DNA of 54,151 nucleotides from Lachnospiraceae bacterium (lineage in GTDB: Bacteria; Bacillota; Clostridia; Lachnospirales; Lachnospiraceae), in the NCBI GenBank assembly GCA_022799175.1, contig JAAWNY010000015.1:1-54151 (forward strand), in the 5' to 3' direction. The notes beneath the pieces were generated by a model. The model saw nothing but the letters and a program-made list of their open reading frames with translations. It had not been told where the DNA came from and made no database searches. The translations under genes and the position numbers were made by a program. Positions 8,884-17,587 of this stretch are shown here, piece after piece. Each line of letters begins with the position of its first letter. Within the stretch, counting starts at the first letter, position 1.

Positions 8884-11800
8884 TTACCGTCGCACCCTAA
8901 AATACGCCTCTAGCACTTCCTTAATATGCTGATACCGTCTTGCATAGCTGTTCTCCACTCGGATCAATTCTACCTGATGCGCCTGACAGATCTCGCGTTT
9001 TTTCTTATCCCGCATTGCTACTACATCTTCTTCTAGATGTTCTTTGCCATCCAGTTCAATCGCTAACACCGGATGTTTTTGCCCCTTGTTCTGCTCATAT
9101 ACCACAAAATCAAACTTGCCAGAATAAAAAAGTTCTTCATAATTATCATTCTCCTCAAACACCTGTGACACTGTCACCCCTTTCTCCACCGAGAAACGAT
9201 TTTGTGACAACCAGATATTTTCCAGTGCATGATTGAGAGTCTGCAAAAAAATCTCCTCTGTGGCGGCAGAAAAAGGCTTAATTCCTAATGCCCGCGAATC
9301 AGTTTCCCGCACCGCAATCTTTGATGTCCCATTAGAACGAACATAGCGAACCAGATCATAGAGATCATCCTCTGTAGACTGTTGATGCAGGCGCTCTAAA
9401 TTCCGGTCATTGGCCAACACAATCAACTGCTCTCTAGCACGGGAGGTCGCCACATTGATCAGTTCCTTATTATTCTTCAACCATTCATAAGTTCCCGTGT
9501 AGGTATCATCAGTAATAGCCGTGGAAAAGAGCACCACATCCTTTTCATCTCCTTGAAAGGCATGAACCGTGCCACAGGCCACATGGCTCAATCCTCTTTT
9601 TTTCAATTCCTTCTCGATCACATTTTTCTGATTCACAAAAGGCGTGATCACCCCGATGGACTTGTCTTTATGCTCCATGGCATAACGCAAAATCTCCCCC
9701 ACCTCGGCCGGCGCCACATTCCGCTGATCGGTTCTGCCATCCTCGACATTAACATAAACCAGTGGCTGCAACTGCTCGCTTTCGGTACGAATCAACAGGC
9801 GGGAGTTGTAATATTTTTGATTGTTAAAGTTGATTATCTTACGGTTGCAGCGGTAATGATAACGCAACAACACTTCATCGCTGACCGAATCACAGGCCAG
9901 AAAACTCTTATACAGGGAATTTTTGCGGTAATCATATTCCTCTGACACTCCATACTTCTTCCTGAGCCGTTGATTTGTCACCTCATCCAGCAGAATCACC
10001 GGATTCAGCTGCTGGGGATCTCCCACTAGCATCAGATTTTTTCCACGAAGCACAGGCACCAGCCCCACCGCAGTATTACACTGGCTGGCTTCGTCCATCA
10101 CCGTCATATCAAAATACGCCTCCGGCTTTCCTAGCCGGTGCGCAGAAATACACGTAGTTGCCACCACCGGAAACACCCGCAAAAAACGTTTCATCCCTTC
10201 CCCGCCTTTCAAGTATTCGTGAAAAGCTTCCAGACGCTGATCCTCGTTTTCTGTCAACAGAATTTCCCTCAACCGGCGGCTGCCGGGCTCATCCAGACGA
10301 CGGATGCACTGGACTGAGGCATAATAAAGAAATTTTTTCAGTTCCTCCACATCCTCATTCAAAAGCAACCAGGCATCTCGATCTGTGATCTCCCCCAACC
10401 GTGCCATCTGACGGTTTAGCTGTTGCAGCTGTCGGCCTCCTAGATCCGTCTCAAAAGGCAACATCTGCATAGAACGGCTGCGGCCGCGACTGTATTCTAG
10501 TAATTGCTCAATCGTCTCCCGGCGTTCTTTAAGCTCCAACATATCCTCATACCGGCGCAGAAGCTCCGACAATTGGCGCATCTGCCCCGCTTGACTGTCC
10601 CGGTTGCGGTCGAGTGTCCGCTCATAAACAGGAATCGACCGTACCTGTTCATACAGTTCTGCCAGCGCCGCTAGTGTCTCCCGCACCTTTCCTGCATTTC
10701 CCAGCCGCGCCACCGGAAATGGGATTTGCTGCCCTTGATAGCTGAGATGCGTCAATTTGTCCACCACACTGTCAATCGGATGATTGTTGTATGCCACAAA
10801 AAGCAACGTTTTTTCATTAAAAAATGCGGTGATGATCGTATTAATGATGGTATTGGTTTTCCCGGTTCCCGGCGGTCCCTGCACATAAGCCACCGGATAT
10901 TTCATGGCATGATTGATCGCCAACAACTGATCCAGATTGATTCGGCGATCCAAGAGGGTAATGGGAACCATGCGTCGGCTGCGGGGACGATCCAGCAAGT
11001 CTCCGAAAAATGCGCGGATCGGCACAGGAACCTCTTCCCGCTGGTACATTTCCAGAATCGCATTATACTCCCGATGCAGATCTAACACCAAATCCATTCC
11101 CAATCCGATCACATAAGGCATATCATCGACCCCATAAATCCGACATGAATAACGGGTAATCGCATCCTTGATTCGCTCCTGGTTTATCTCAAACGCCTGC
11201 AGCAGTTCGTAATCTTCTGCATCCAGATACTTGCGAATGCTCTCCTTCACACCTCCTACGGTGAATTCCGTACAAATGGTGATGTCTTTATCCGCACGCA
11301 GGCAACGCCGCCGCACATCCAAGTCCAACCGCCGGTAAGCCAACACATATAGCCCCCGGGGGGTATGAATACTCATGACGTTCATCGCCAGGCGTTGAAT
11401 GCTCAGCTGTTTTTCTGTCATCTGGCCAGATATTTCCTGCCTTTTTTCTGCCCGGCTCTGAAACTCCTGCACGATGCGCCGAAACTGCTCATCACTGAGC
11501 GGATATATCTCCCCATGAAAACTCTCCCGATCCAAATAGCGTACCAGCGCAAAATCCTTCCGATACACGGTCGTATCCATCCGGCTGCAATCCTCCAGAT
11601 AATCCAAAACCTTCAGATTCACCACATGGTCAAAAAGAGACTTATACTTTCCCGGATTTTCATGAATGTCCCGCACCAGCTTTTGATTAACCTCGCAGTA
11701 GGAACCGTCCAGCACCTGAGAGGACAAAATCGAGTCAATATAAATCCGGTCATACTCTTTTAAAGAATATTTTCCCAGATGAAGTCCTTCTACCATCAAG

Positions 11801-11934
11801 GTTCTGTGGGCAACATTAAGATCACGAATGCCAATCCAGTACCGTGTCATTTGCTCCTGCCGGTTGCGGTACTCAATTGTCATCCATTTTCCTTCATGGA
11901 TTGCCTTAAAAATATCTCGATGGACGGTGTTCAT
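8884..11934 (-). CDS. SF1 helicase (Upf1/Dna2-like) with C-terminal nuclease-like domain
   Basis: About 1016 residues. The helicase core has Walker A GPPGTGKTN (about 353-361), Walker B MDEAS (about 613-617), motif III GDPQQLNP (about 638), motif V GTVHAFQGDEKDVV and motif VI NVATSRAREQL, the set of Upf1-like SF1B helicases. The last 76 residues contain FDFVVY ... AIELDGKEH, the D-ExD/K arrangement of DUF559/DUF2726 PD-(D/E)xK nucleases. The first about 85 residues (AIHEGKWMTIEYRN..., then EYDRIYIDSI) resemble a WYL domain, a tentative call. The start at MNTVHRD has AAGGGG upstream and lies 16 bases after the hydrolase stop. Function could be nucleic-acid repair or defence. Confidence 0.88.
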   Translation of the reverse strand: MNTVHRDIFKAIHEGKWMTIEYRNRQEQMTRYWIGIRDLNVAHRTLMVEGLHLGKYSLKEYDRIYIDSILSSQVLDGSYCEVNQKLVRDIHENPGKYKSLFDHVVNLKVLDYLEDCSRMDTTVYRKDFALVRYLDRESFHGEIYPLSDEQFRRIVQEFQSRAEKRQEISGQMTEKQLSIQRLAMNVMSIHTPRGLYVLAYRRLDLDVRRRCLRADKDITICTEFTVGGVKESIRKYLDAEDYELLQAFEINQERIKDAITRYSCRIYGVDDMPYVIGLGMDLVLDLHREYNAILEMYQREEVPVPIRAFFGDLLDRPRSRRMVPITLLDRRINLDQLLAINHAMKYPVAYVQGPPGTGKTNTIINTIITAFFNEKTLLFVAYNNHPIDSVVDKLTHLSYQGQQIPFPVARLGNAGKVRETLAALAELYEQVRSIPVYERTLDRNRDSQAGQMRQLSELLRRYEDMLELKERRETIEQLLEYSRGRSRSMQMLPFETDLGGRQLQQLNRQMARLGEITDRDAWLLLNEDVEELKKFLYYASVQCIRRLDEPGSRRLREILLTENEDQRLEAFHEYLKGGEGMKRFLRVFPVVATTCISAHRLGKPEAYFDMTVMDEASQCNTAVGLVPVLRGKNLMLVGDPQQLNPVILLDEVTNQRLRKKYGVSEEYDYRKNSLYKSFLACDSVSDEVLLRYHYRCNRKIINFNNQKYYNSRLLIRTESEQLQPLVYVNVEDGRTDQRNVAPAEVGEILRYAMEHKDKSIGVITPFVNQKNVIEKELKKRGLSHVACGTVHAFQGDEKDVVLFSTAITDDTYTGTYEWLKNNKELINVATSRAREQLIVLANDRNLERLHQQSTEDDLYDLVRYVRSNGTSKIAVRETDSRALGIKPFSAATEEIFLQTLNHALENIWLSQNRFSVEKGVTVSQVFEENDNYEELFYSGKFDFVVYEQNKGQKHPVLAIELDGKEHLEEDVVAMRDKKKREICQAHQVELIRVENSYARRYQHIKEVLEAYFRVRR

Positions 11935-11950
11935 AGTTCTAATATTCCCC

Positions 11951-12811
11951 TTATTTCGTGCGTTCGTTTTTTGAGCTGTTTTTGGATTTATAATCAGTCC
12001 GGCAAGCGTCCCCATCGCTTGCTCCAGAAAATCTTTTTCTGCAAGCTACGCCCTTCTGAAATAACTTCAGCAACTCGTCGTAATCCTCCACCACCATCGT
12101 GTGTCCCATCTCTGGAAACACCCGGACATCACATCCACCCAGATCCCCTACCAGCAACGCCATACTTCTTTTGGTAATCACTCTGTCTTTCTTCCCCCAA
12201 ACAAGAGTCACTTGACATGGGGGGATTTTCTCTGTCATATTCCCTTTCATTCCCTTGTTCTTTGCCACGCGCCAGCAATCAAAAGTCAGTTCCCGCAACG
12301 TCCGAACCGCCACCATGGTATCTGCCCTTCTCGCATCCACCACGATCCTCTCGTCAATGTCCGCCCAACTATTCACGGTAAACAGAGAAGCAAGCTTTAC
12401 CAAAAGCCGGCAGCCAGCAAACGGCCGTTGTAACAGCCACATTCCCGGAAACAAAAGCGGATAAAAAAGCATCAATGGTTTTAAAATACCTACCCCCTGA
12501 TAAACCGGACTCAAGAGAACAAGAGCTGGTTTCCTCCTGACCCCATCTTTTCCCAGAATGGCCCGCAGCACCACATTGCCACCCATAGAATGCGCCACAA
12601 TCCCATCAAAATCATGTTCGTTTAGATACCGGCGCATCTCAGCCACATAACCACTTAAAATATCTCTCTTATATCTGGCCGGGGTATCTCCAAAACCGGG
12701 AAATTCATACAACTCGACGTGATAAGCGCCCAAACGTTCCAGATCTTTTTTCAATCGCTGGTAACGCTTTGCCGAATGTATCCAGCCATGAACAATCAAT
12801 ATATTTTGCAA
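11951..12811 (-). CDS. Alpha/beta hydrolase
   Basis: A cytosolic serine hydrolase of about 286 residues. It has the oxyanion motif HGW (8-10), nucleophile elbow AHSMGG with Ser75, a late acid in VWGKKDRV and the catalytic His in EMGHTMV. The substrate (ester, lactone or acyl-lipid) cannot be told. I chose a TTG start at 12811 because AGGAGG lies exactly six bases before it. The alternatives are ATG at 12841, with a ribosome site only one base away, and a long frame that runs into the ROK gene. It lies 49 bases downstream of that gene. The C-terminus is unusually rich in Lys/Ser/Asn. Confidence 0.8.
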   Translation of the reverse strand: MQNILIVHGWIHSAKRYQRLKKDLERLGAYHVELYEFPGFGDTPARYKRDILSGYVAEMRRYLNEHDFDGIVAHSMGGNVVLRAILGKDGVRRKPALVLLSPVYQGVGILKPLMLFYPLLFPGMWLLQRPFAGCRLLVKLASLFTVNSWADIDERIVVDARRADTMVAVRTLRELTFDCWRVAKNKGMKGNMTEKIPPCQVTLVWGKKDRVITKRSMALLVGDLGGCDVRVFPEMGHTMVVEDYDELLKLFQKGVACRKRFSGASDGDACRTDYKSKNSSKNERTK

Positions 12812-12860
12812 GCTTTTCCTCCTGGATGGTCTGCCAGCCATTCTCCTTATTTCCCCTGGT

Positions 12861-14087
12861 TCAAACCTCCGGGCGGCTGCATAGTTCTTCCGCCATCGCC
12901 GCCGCCAGTCCGATCCTTGCCAGATCCAGAACATTTCTCTCATCGTATAGAAACTCCCACGCCGACAAATCTGGAAAATACGATTCATTATAGAGATATT
13001 CTGTCATTTTTTTATGAAAATACCCCTTTCCGACCGAATAATTCCCCTGAATTACGATCACCTCCGGATCGATCGTGAGAATCACATTGCGAATTGCCAG
13101 AGAAAATCTCCAGGCGGCGCGATCTGTCAGTTCCTGGCAATAGGCATCTCCCTCTTCTGCTGCCTGCAGAATTTGCTGCAACGTAATTTCCGTTCTTCTC
13201 CCCAGCACAGAATCTGCCAGCCGTTTTGGCTCCGCCCTCATTTCTCTTAAAATCCGTTCTTCTGAAACCATGTTTTCAAAGCAGCCCTTGCTTTTGCACC
13301 GGCAATTCTCCGTATCTTGTGGACAAATGATCATATGTCCGATCTCACCGATCAGGCTATTTCTGCTGTTCAAAACGATTCCCTGGTCAATCAGACAGCC
13401 AGATATGCCCCGATACGTGAATATAGTAAAAACCTTTTTTGTCTCCAGTTCCCTGTGAAAATACAGCTCTGCTCGTCCCGCTGCTCTTGCCACATTTTCC
13501 ACCATCACCGTCAATCCGGGGAATTTCTCTTCAAAGATCTCTTTGATCGGTAACTCATCGCCCCACTTGGGATAAGAAAGAATATGACGCAGTATCCCGG
13601 TTTCCTGATCCACCATTCCGCTAGTCCCAATACAAAGTCCACGAATCCTTTCTGCCAAAACCCCCGATTGCTCCACTGCCTGCCGGTAACAGGCCATGCT
13701 GATGGCAATCAACTCCTCTATGTCCGAGCTAAGGGCAAGCTTTCCTTCTGCCCGCGCCCGTTCTTTCAGCTTTAAGTCCAGCACGGCAACGGAAAGCCAG
13801 CCGATCCCGATGTTTAGATAAGCCAGAAACTGATACTCCTCGTGAAAGGCAAACACCTCCGGCCGCTTTCCTCCGATCTCCGTAGAGCTTCCCTTTCCTC
13901 TACAAAGCAAAATCCCCTCCTCAACAAAAGCCATCACAGCTTTTGTAACCGTTGCCCTGCTGATTCCCGTATACTCCGACACCTCTGCCAAAGACCACTC
14001 TTTTTTCTCACATTTTCGAAAAACCTTTAAAATCTCATTTCTGTTTTTTCGCTTTAGATCCTTGGGCAAAGCCGCCTTTTTCTGCAT
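12861..14087 (-). CDS. ROK-family transcriptional regulator (NagC/XylR type)
   Basis: A 408-residue sugar-responsive regulator. Residues about 15-65 form a MarR-like winged helix (AEVSEYTGISRATVTKAV), and the rest is a ROK fold. The ROK zinc site is present: GEIGHM (247-252) with Cys255, 262, 264 and 269 (CRCKSKGCFE). Where ROK sugar kinases have the END motif with catalytic Asp, this protein reads ENVARAAG (Val199), and no good ATP phosphate loop is seen, so it should be a regulator rather than a kinase. AAGGA precedes the ATG. It follows the epimerase gene by 21 bases and probably acts on the palindrome at 16563-16586. Confidence 0.9.
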   Translation of the reverse strand: MQKKAALPKDLKRKNRNEILKVFRKCEKKEWSLAEVSEYTGISRATVTKAVMAFVEEGILLCRGKGSSTEIGGKRPEVFAFHEEYQFLAYLNIGIGWLSVAVLDLKLKERARAEGKLALSSDIEELIAISMACYRQAVEQSGVLAERIRGLCIGTSGMVDQETGILRHILSYPKWGDELPIKEIFEEKFPGLTVMVENVARAAGRAELYFHRELETKKVFTIFTYRGISGCLIDQGIVLNSRNSLIGEIGHMIICPQDTENCRCKSKGCFENMVSEERILREMRAEPKRLADSVLGRRTEITLQQILQAAEEGDAYCQELTDRAAWRFSLAIRNVILTIDPEVIVIQGNYSVGKGYFHKKMTEYLYNESYFPDLSAWEFLYDERNVLDLARIGLAAAMAEELCSRPEV

Positions 14088-14108
14088 ACGGTTCCTTAAC
14101 TCCTTTTA

Positions 14109-15434
14109 TTATTTTTCAATCGTCTCCCGCACCTGAAACGGTTCCTCTATTTTCATACTCTCATCAATGCTTTCCACCAAAAACAGAAGCGTCCTCATCA
14201 GGTGAAACGGATCCTTAACTGGAAGACGCCCTCCCACTTCTCCCATCCGTGGATTTCCTTGGCGGTCACGGATCTGAATCCATTCTCCCACTTCAGGATC
14301 CGGATGGGGGAATGTATGAAACGCATACTGATGATATTTCTCATATTCCGCAAAGCCTTCCTCGTCTCCATAATACAAATACCCCAGCAAATTGGCATAC
14401 ATGGCTTCTAGTTGCGGCCACCACATCTTATTTTGCCAATCTCTCAAAACGCCATCCGCCAGAGTCTTCTCGGATTCCCAGAATTCCCCATGAGGAGTCT
14501 TTCCTTCCTTATCCAGGTAATAGAACATACCGCCATACTCTCTATCCCAGGCTATCGCATCCATGGACTTTATGATTTTCCAGGCATTTTCCTCGATTCC
14601 TTCAAACGCAAAATATCGGGAAGCCCGGATAAGAAACCACATGCACTCTATGGTATGTCCCGGATGAATATGCCTGCCATAAAGACTTTCCATTGCCTGA
14701 AAATTCTCATCCAAACACTCATAGAGAAATCGATCTCCAACCATAAAATATCGTTTCTCCATGTCCACCCCATATCGGCATATCTCTCTGCATAGCCGTT
14801 CTTCCGGCTTCAGTCCCACAGCATGACATGCCTGTGCGATCTCCTGCGCCGTATTAATCAGGATCATATAGGGAGCCTGACTGTTCCATCCCTTAGGAAG
14901 AACATCCGGCGCGGTTCGAAACTCATGGTTTTTTAACTTTTCTGTTACCTGTTCCAGCAGCTTTACCGCTTTTCTTACCCTCACCCCATCCTGGCTTAAC
15001 ATTCCGGCAGCTCCGATTCCCATAGCTACAAAGCAATCGGAAAAGGAGCTGGCACAAAGCTCCCTTTCCGGTCCCGTCCGATATGGTTCATTCCACTCAT
15101 TCAGCACATAAGCTGCTCCCTGATTCTCAATCAAACAATATCTTTCCAAGAAATCACAGCCCCACAGGGCCCGTTCCCGGCAGATATCTCTTACCTCCTC
15201 TGTCATCTTCAGACAAAAAGCAAGAGCCAGCTTAGCATACAGCCATACACACCTTCCCTGGGACCACACATATTTGTCCTTTGATATCAGCTGATCGCCA
15301 AACACATTATAACAAGTATAAAACCCTCCGTTCTCTCTGTCAATCTTATTCAACCAATAAGGAAGGATCTCTTTCAATAATGTCCGACGGTAAAAATCTC
15401 TGCGTTCCCGAAGCAGCTTTTCTTTTTGGTTCAT
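14109..15434 (-). CDS. N-acylglucosamine 2-epimerase family protein
   Basis: A 441-residue (alpha/alpha)6-barrel enzyme of the AGE/cellobiose-2-epimerase/mannose isomerase superfamily, which interconverts C2 epimers or aldose/ketose sugars. Diagnostic segments are VWSQGRCVWLYAKL near residue 56, RHIHPGHTIECMW (254-266) with the catalytic His, and a C-terminal GGMFYYLD segment. AAGGAGGGAAT precedes the ATG. It is flanked by a binding lipoprotein (18 bases upstream) and a ROK regulator (21 bases downstream), so it is probably induced by a sugar. The exact substrate is open: N-acetylmannosamine/N-acetylglucosamine or an unmodified sugar are possible. Confidence 0.85.
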   Translation of the reverse strand: MNQKEKLLRERRDFYRRTLLKEILPYWLNKIDRENGGFYTCYNVFGDQLISKDKYVWSQGRCVWLYAKLALAFCLKMTEEVRDICRERALWGCDFLERYCLIENQGAAYVLNEWNEPYRTGPERELCASSFSDCFVAMGIGAAGMLSQDGVRVRKAVKLLEQVTEKLKNHEFRTAPDVLPKGWNSQAPYMILINTAQEIAQACHAVGLKPEERLCREICRYGVDMEKRYFMVGDRFLYECLDENFQAMESLYGRHIHPGHTIECMWFLIRASRYFAFEGIEENAWKIIKSMDAIAWDREYGGMFYYLDKEGKTPHGEFWESEKTLADGVLRDWQNKMWWPQLEAMYANLLGYLYYGDEEGFAEYEKYHQYAFHTFPHPDPEVGEWIQIRDRQGNPRMGEVGGRLPVKDPFHLMRTLLFLVESIDESMKIEEPFQVRETIEK

Positions 15435-15451
15435 ATTCCCTCCTTCTTATG

Positions 15452-16540
15452 TCACTGCAGCTTTTGATATAAATCCAGTGCCTCCTGCATGACAGAAAAC
15501 ATCACATATTTCTCTGCTTCCACCTTTTCGGGAATTCTTCCAGAATCCAAAAACACCTGCTGCTGACTCTCATAGCAGCGTTTCAACGATCCGTCATCCA
15601 GACTATCCTTAATATCCTGGGCAATCAGCCATTCATAATTATCCTTGGTTGCCAGGATATCTTCCGGTTCTGCCTCAATCTCTTTTGCCAGCCACCGACA
15701 TACCTCCTCCACATTCTCTTTCCGGTAGTCCATAGCTTTGAGGATTGCCGCATAGAAGCGAACCAGCGTTTCCCGGTTCTCTTTTCCAAAACTTTCCGTG
15801 GCAATAAAACTCCCCGGAAATGCCACCTGATCGAAAAAGTCCGCATTTCCTGCCAGAGTAACTGCCTTTTCTCCCATCTGGTCATGGATAATATTGGTAC
15901 TCGGCGACCAGCTGGCACAGGCATCCACATTGCCGCTGATCATGGCTGTAACAGCGCCGTTGGCGTCCATCTCCACCAGCTCCAGCTCCTCTCTATTCAT
16001 TCCTGCCTTCTCTAAGGCCAGATCCAAAACAATCTCTGATGACGTTCCTGCTGTCACTGCCACTCTCTTTCCTGCCAAATCTGCAATCGTTTCTATTCCT
16101 TTCTCCCGATTTGCTATCACTTCATCAGACTTTCCATACAGATCCAACCCAAAAATCTGTGCCTGTCCCTCAATGCAAAGCGCATGTGCCCCATGGCCGA
16201 TCTGGGAAATGTCAATATCTCCGGAAGCCATAGCTGCTATCTCTGCCGGACCGCCCTGAAACTGCACCAGCTCCGCCGTTATCCCGACTTCATCAAAGAA
16301 TCCTCCGTCCCTGGCAGCGATAATCGCAGAGGCGCTTCCCATGTTTGGCATATAGGCGATTCTTAGCTTTCGTGGAGAGAATTCTTTTTCTGGCGCTGAT
16401 GTTTCAGAGCTCTCCTGTACTGTAGTAGACTCCTGCAAAACCGGAGACTTCCCTTGGGTGCTGCATCCGGATGTTGTCGCTATCACCAGAGATACCGCCA
16501 TTGCTGTTGTCATTGCCCCCAAATTGATTTTTCTTTTCAT
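15452..16540 (-). CDS. ABC-type substrate-binding lipoprotein, NMT1/SsuA family, without transporter
   Basis: A 362-residue lipoprotein: signal peptide with lipobox TSGC and Cys26 as the anchor. A Thr/Ser/Glu-rich linker is followed by a type II binding-protein fold: IAYMPNMGSASAIIAARDGG, then SGDIDISQIGHG and a second lobe with GKRVAVTAGTSSE. These resemble TauA/SsuA/ThiY proteins for taurine, sulfonates or pyrimidines. No permease or ATPase gene is near; the next genes downstream encode an epimerase and a ROK regulator. It may share another transporter's membrane parts or act as a sensor. AAAGGAG precedes the ATG, and a strong promoter lies at 16583-16611. Confidence 0.85.
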   Translation of the reverse strand: MKRKINLGAMTTAMAVSLVIATTSGCSTQGKSPVLQESTTVQESSETSAPEKEFSPRKLRIAYMPNMGSASAIIAARDGGFFDEVGITAELVQFQGGPAEIAAMASGDIDISQIGHGAHALCIEGQAQIFGLDLYGKSDEVIANREKGIETIADLAGKRVAVTAGTSSEIVLDLALEKAGMNREELELVEMDANGAVTAMISGNVDACASWSPSTNIIHDQMGEKAVTLAGNADFFDQVAFPGSFIATESFGKENRETLVRFYAAILKAMDYRKENVEEVCRWLAKEIEAEPEDILATKDNYEWLIAQDIKDSLDDGSLKRCYESQQQVFLDSGRIPEKVEAEKYVMFSVMQEALDLYQKLQ

Positions 16541-16562
16541 CGTTTACTCCTTTCTTGTTCTG

Positions 16563-16586
16563 TTATAAAGTTACGTAACTATATAA
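16563..16586. promoter_or_regulatory. 24-bp operator palindrome, likely ROK-protein site
   Basis: The sequence is two 12-base halves, TTATAAAGTTAC and GTAACTATATAA, symmetric at 11 of 12 positions, with a perfect 12-base core AGTTACGTAACT (16569-16580). It overlaps the -10 box and the expected start site of the binding-protein/epimerase/ROK operon, the right place for repression by the ROK regulator encoded in it. The assignment to that protein is inferred. Confidence 0.65.
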
Positions 16587-16611
16587 TAAAACAATATTTC
16601 GTTATAGTCAA
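16583..16611 (-). promoter_or_regulatory. Predicted sigma-A promoter of the binding-protein/epimerase/ROK operon
   Basis: On the minus strand TTGACT (16606-16611) and TATTAT (16583-16588) are 17 bases apart, about 42 bases before the binding-protein start codon. Confidence 0.7.
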
Positions 16612-16655
16612 TATATCGCCAGAAATTCCCTTAAAAGATAATGTATTTAGAGAAG

Positions 16656-16752
16656 CAGTGGCAAAAGGTACGCCAAGGGAAAGGGGAGATCAGCAACGGG
16701 AAATTCTCTGTTCCTTTTTCCGGTTTCGTTCCTTTGTCTAAATGAGATTGCT
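16656..16752 (-). repeat. Palindromic repeat, copy D (deleted form, reverse)
   Basis: A short derivative of the dispersed repeat on the minus strand. Its left end (CTCATTTAGACAAAGGAACG on the minus strand) is joined directly to the end of the inner right arm (AAACCGGAAAAAGGAACAG), then the outer right arm and the right end GGCGTACCTTTTGCC. The left outer arm and the central hairpin are missing. It lies between the promoter of the binding-protein operon and the transglycosylase terminator. Confidence 0.8.
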
Positions 16753-16756
16753 TAAA

Positions 16757-16822
16757 AGGGTGTTGCCCCATCAATGCCATTGACTGATTGCCATTGATGG
16801 GACAACACCCCTCTTGTTTTTT
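16757..16822 (-). terminator. Bidirectional rho-independent terminator after the transglycosylase gene
   Basis: A strong hairpin pairs GGGTGTTG-CCCCATCAATG (16758-16776) with CATTGATGGG-CAACACCC (16792-16810). A T-run follows on the plus strand (TTGTTTTTTA) and a shorter TTTTAA on the minus strand. It serves the minus-strand transglycosylase gene that ends at 16871. Confidence 0.75.
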
Positions 16823-16870
16823 ATTCTCTTTCTTAAATTCACTGACCATTCCGTCTGTTACAATCATTCT

Positions 16871-17587
16871 CTACTGCAACGCCACCATCTGAGCCGCTAC
16901 GGTCTCTGCTTCTTCCTCCGAGAAATATCCGCAGGCTTTCATTCTCCTAAGCACCTGCATCTGTCGCTTCTCTGCCAGTTCTTGACTCTTCGTCGGTGCA
17001 TATCGTCCCGGTGCATTCGGGATGCCGGCCAACAGTGTGGACTCATACTCATTCATCTCCACCGGTTCTTTCCCGAAATATCCGCGGCTAGCATCTCCAG
17101 CTGTGTAATAACCATCACCAAAATAGATGCTGTTCACATACAGCTCCAGAATCTCATCCTTCGTATACTTCTGCTCTAGTTCTAACGCCACAAATACCTC
17201 AGCCACCTTCCGCGTCAGTTCTTTCTCCTGAGTAAAATACAGATTCTTTGCCAGCTGCTGCGTGATCGTGCTTCCTCCCTCGACATAACGTCCTGCCTGA
17301 ATATCATGAAGTACTGCCCGCCCGATCGCAATCGGATCGATCCCAAAATGACGATAAAATCGATGGTCCTCCACTGAAATCACTGCGTTTTGGTAAACCT
17401 GCGGCAGCTCCTTTAGTGGCGTATAGCCTTCTTTATTCCGAACAGCAGCGACCTTATCCTCCAGGCTCATCTCTGCCGTCGCATCGCGATACATCTCATA
17501 TCCCTGTCCGGCAACGGTGAAACCAGCTAGCAGCATCACACTCATTACAAACAAAATCGCAGCCCGAAATAAATTTTTCCATCTCAT
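16871..17587 (-). CDS. mtgA: Monofunctional peptidoglycan transglycosylase (GT51)
   Basis: Polymerises lipid II into glycan strands at the outer face of the membrane. At 238 residues it has only the GT51 domain and no transpeptidase. An N-terminal membrane anchor covers about 8-28. Motif 1 SVEDHRFYRHFGID contains the catalytic Glu73. Motif 2 GGSTITQQLAKN is at 104-115, and motif 3 KYTKDEILELYVN at 140-152 has the second Glu. GGAG lies ten bases before the ATG. The gene stands alone, with its own terminator, divergent from the SGNH esterase gene. The gene symbol is by analogy. Confidence 0.9.
   Translation of the reverse strand: MRWKNLFRAAILFVMSVMLLAGFTVAGQGYEMYRDATAEMSLEDKVAAVRNKEGYTPLKELPQVYQNAVISVEDHRFYRHFGIDPIAIGRAVLHDIQAGRYVEGGSTITQQLAKNLYFTQEKELTRKVAEVFVALELEQKYTKDEILELYVNSIYFGDGYYTAGDASRGYFGKEPVEMNEYESTLLAGIPNAPGRYAPTKSQELAEKRQMQVLRRMKACGYFSEEEAETVAAQMVALQ

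Noticed and set aside
12842-12988. Extended N-terminus of the alpha/beta hydrolase
   Set aside because: It would overlap the ROK gene by about 130 bases in another frame, and the added residues are not hydrolase-like.
16631-16867. Minus-strand frame of 78 residues near 16.7 kb
   Set aside because: It covers repeat copy D and both arms of a terminator hairpin, so it is not coding.
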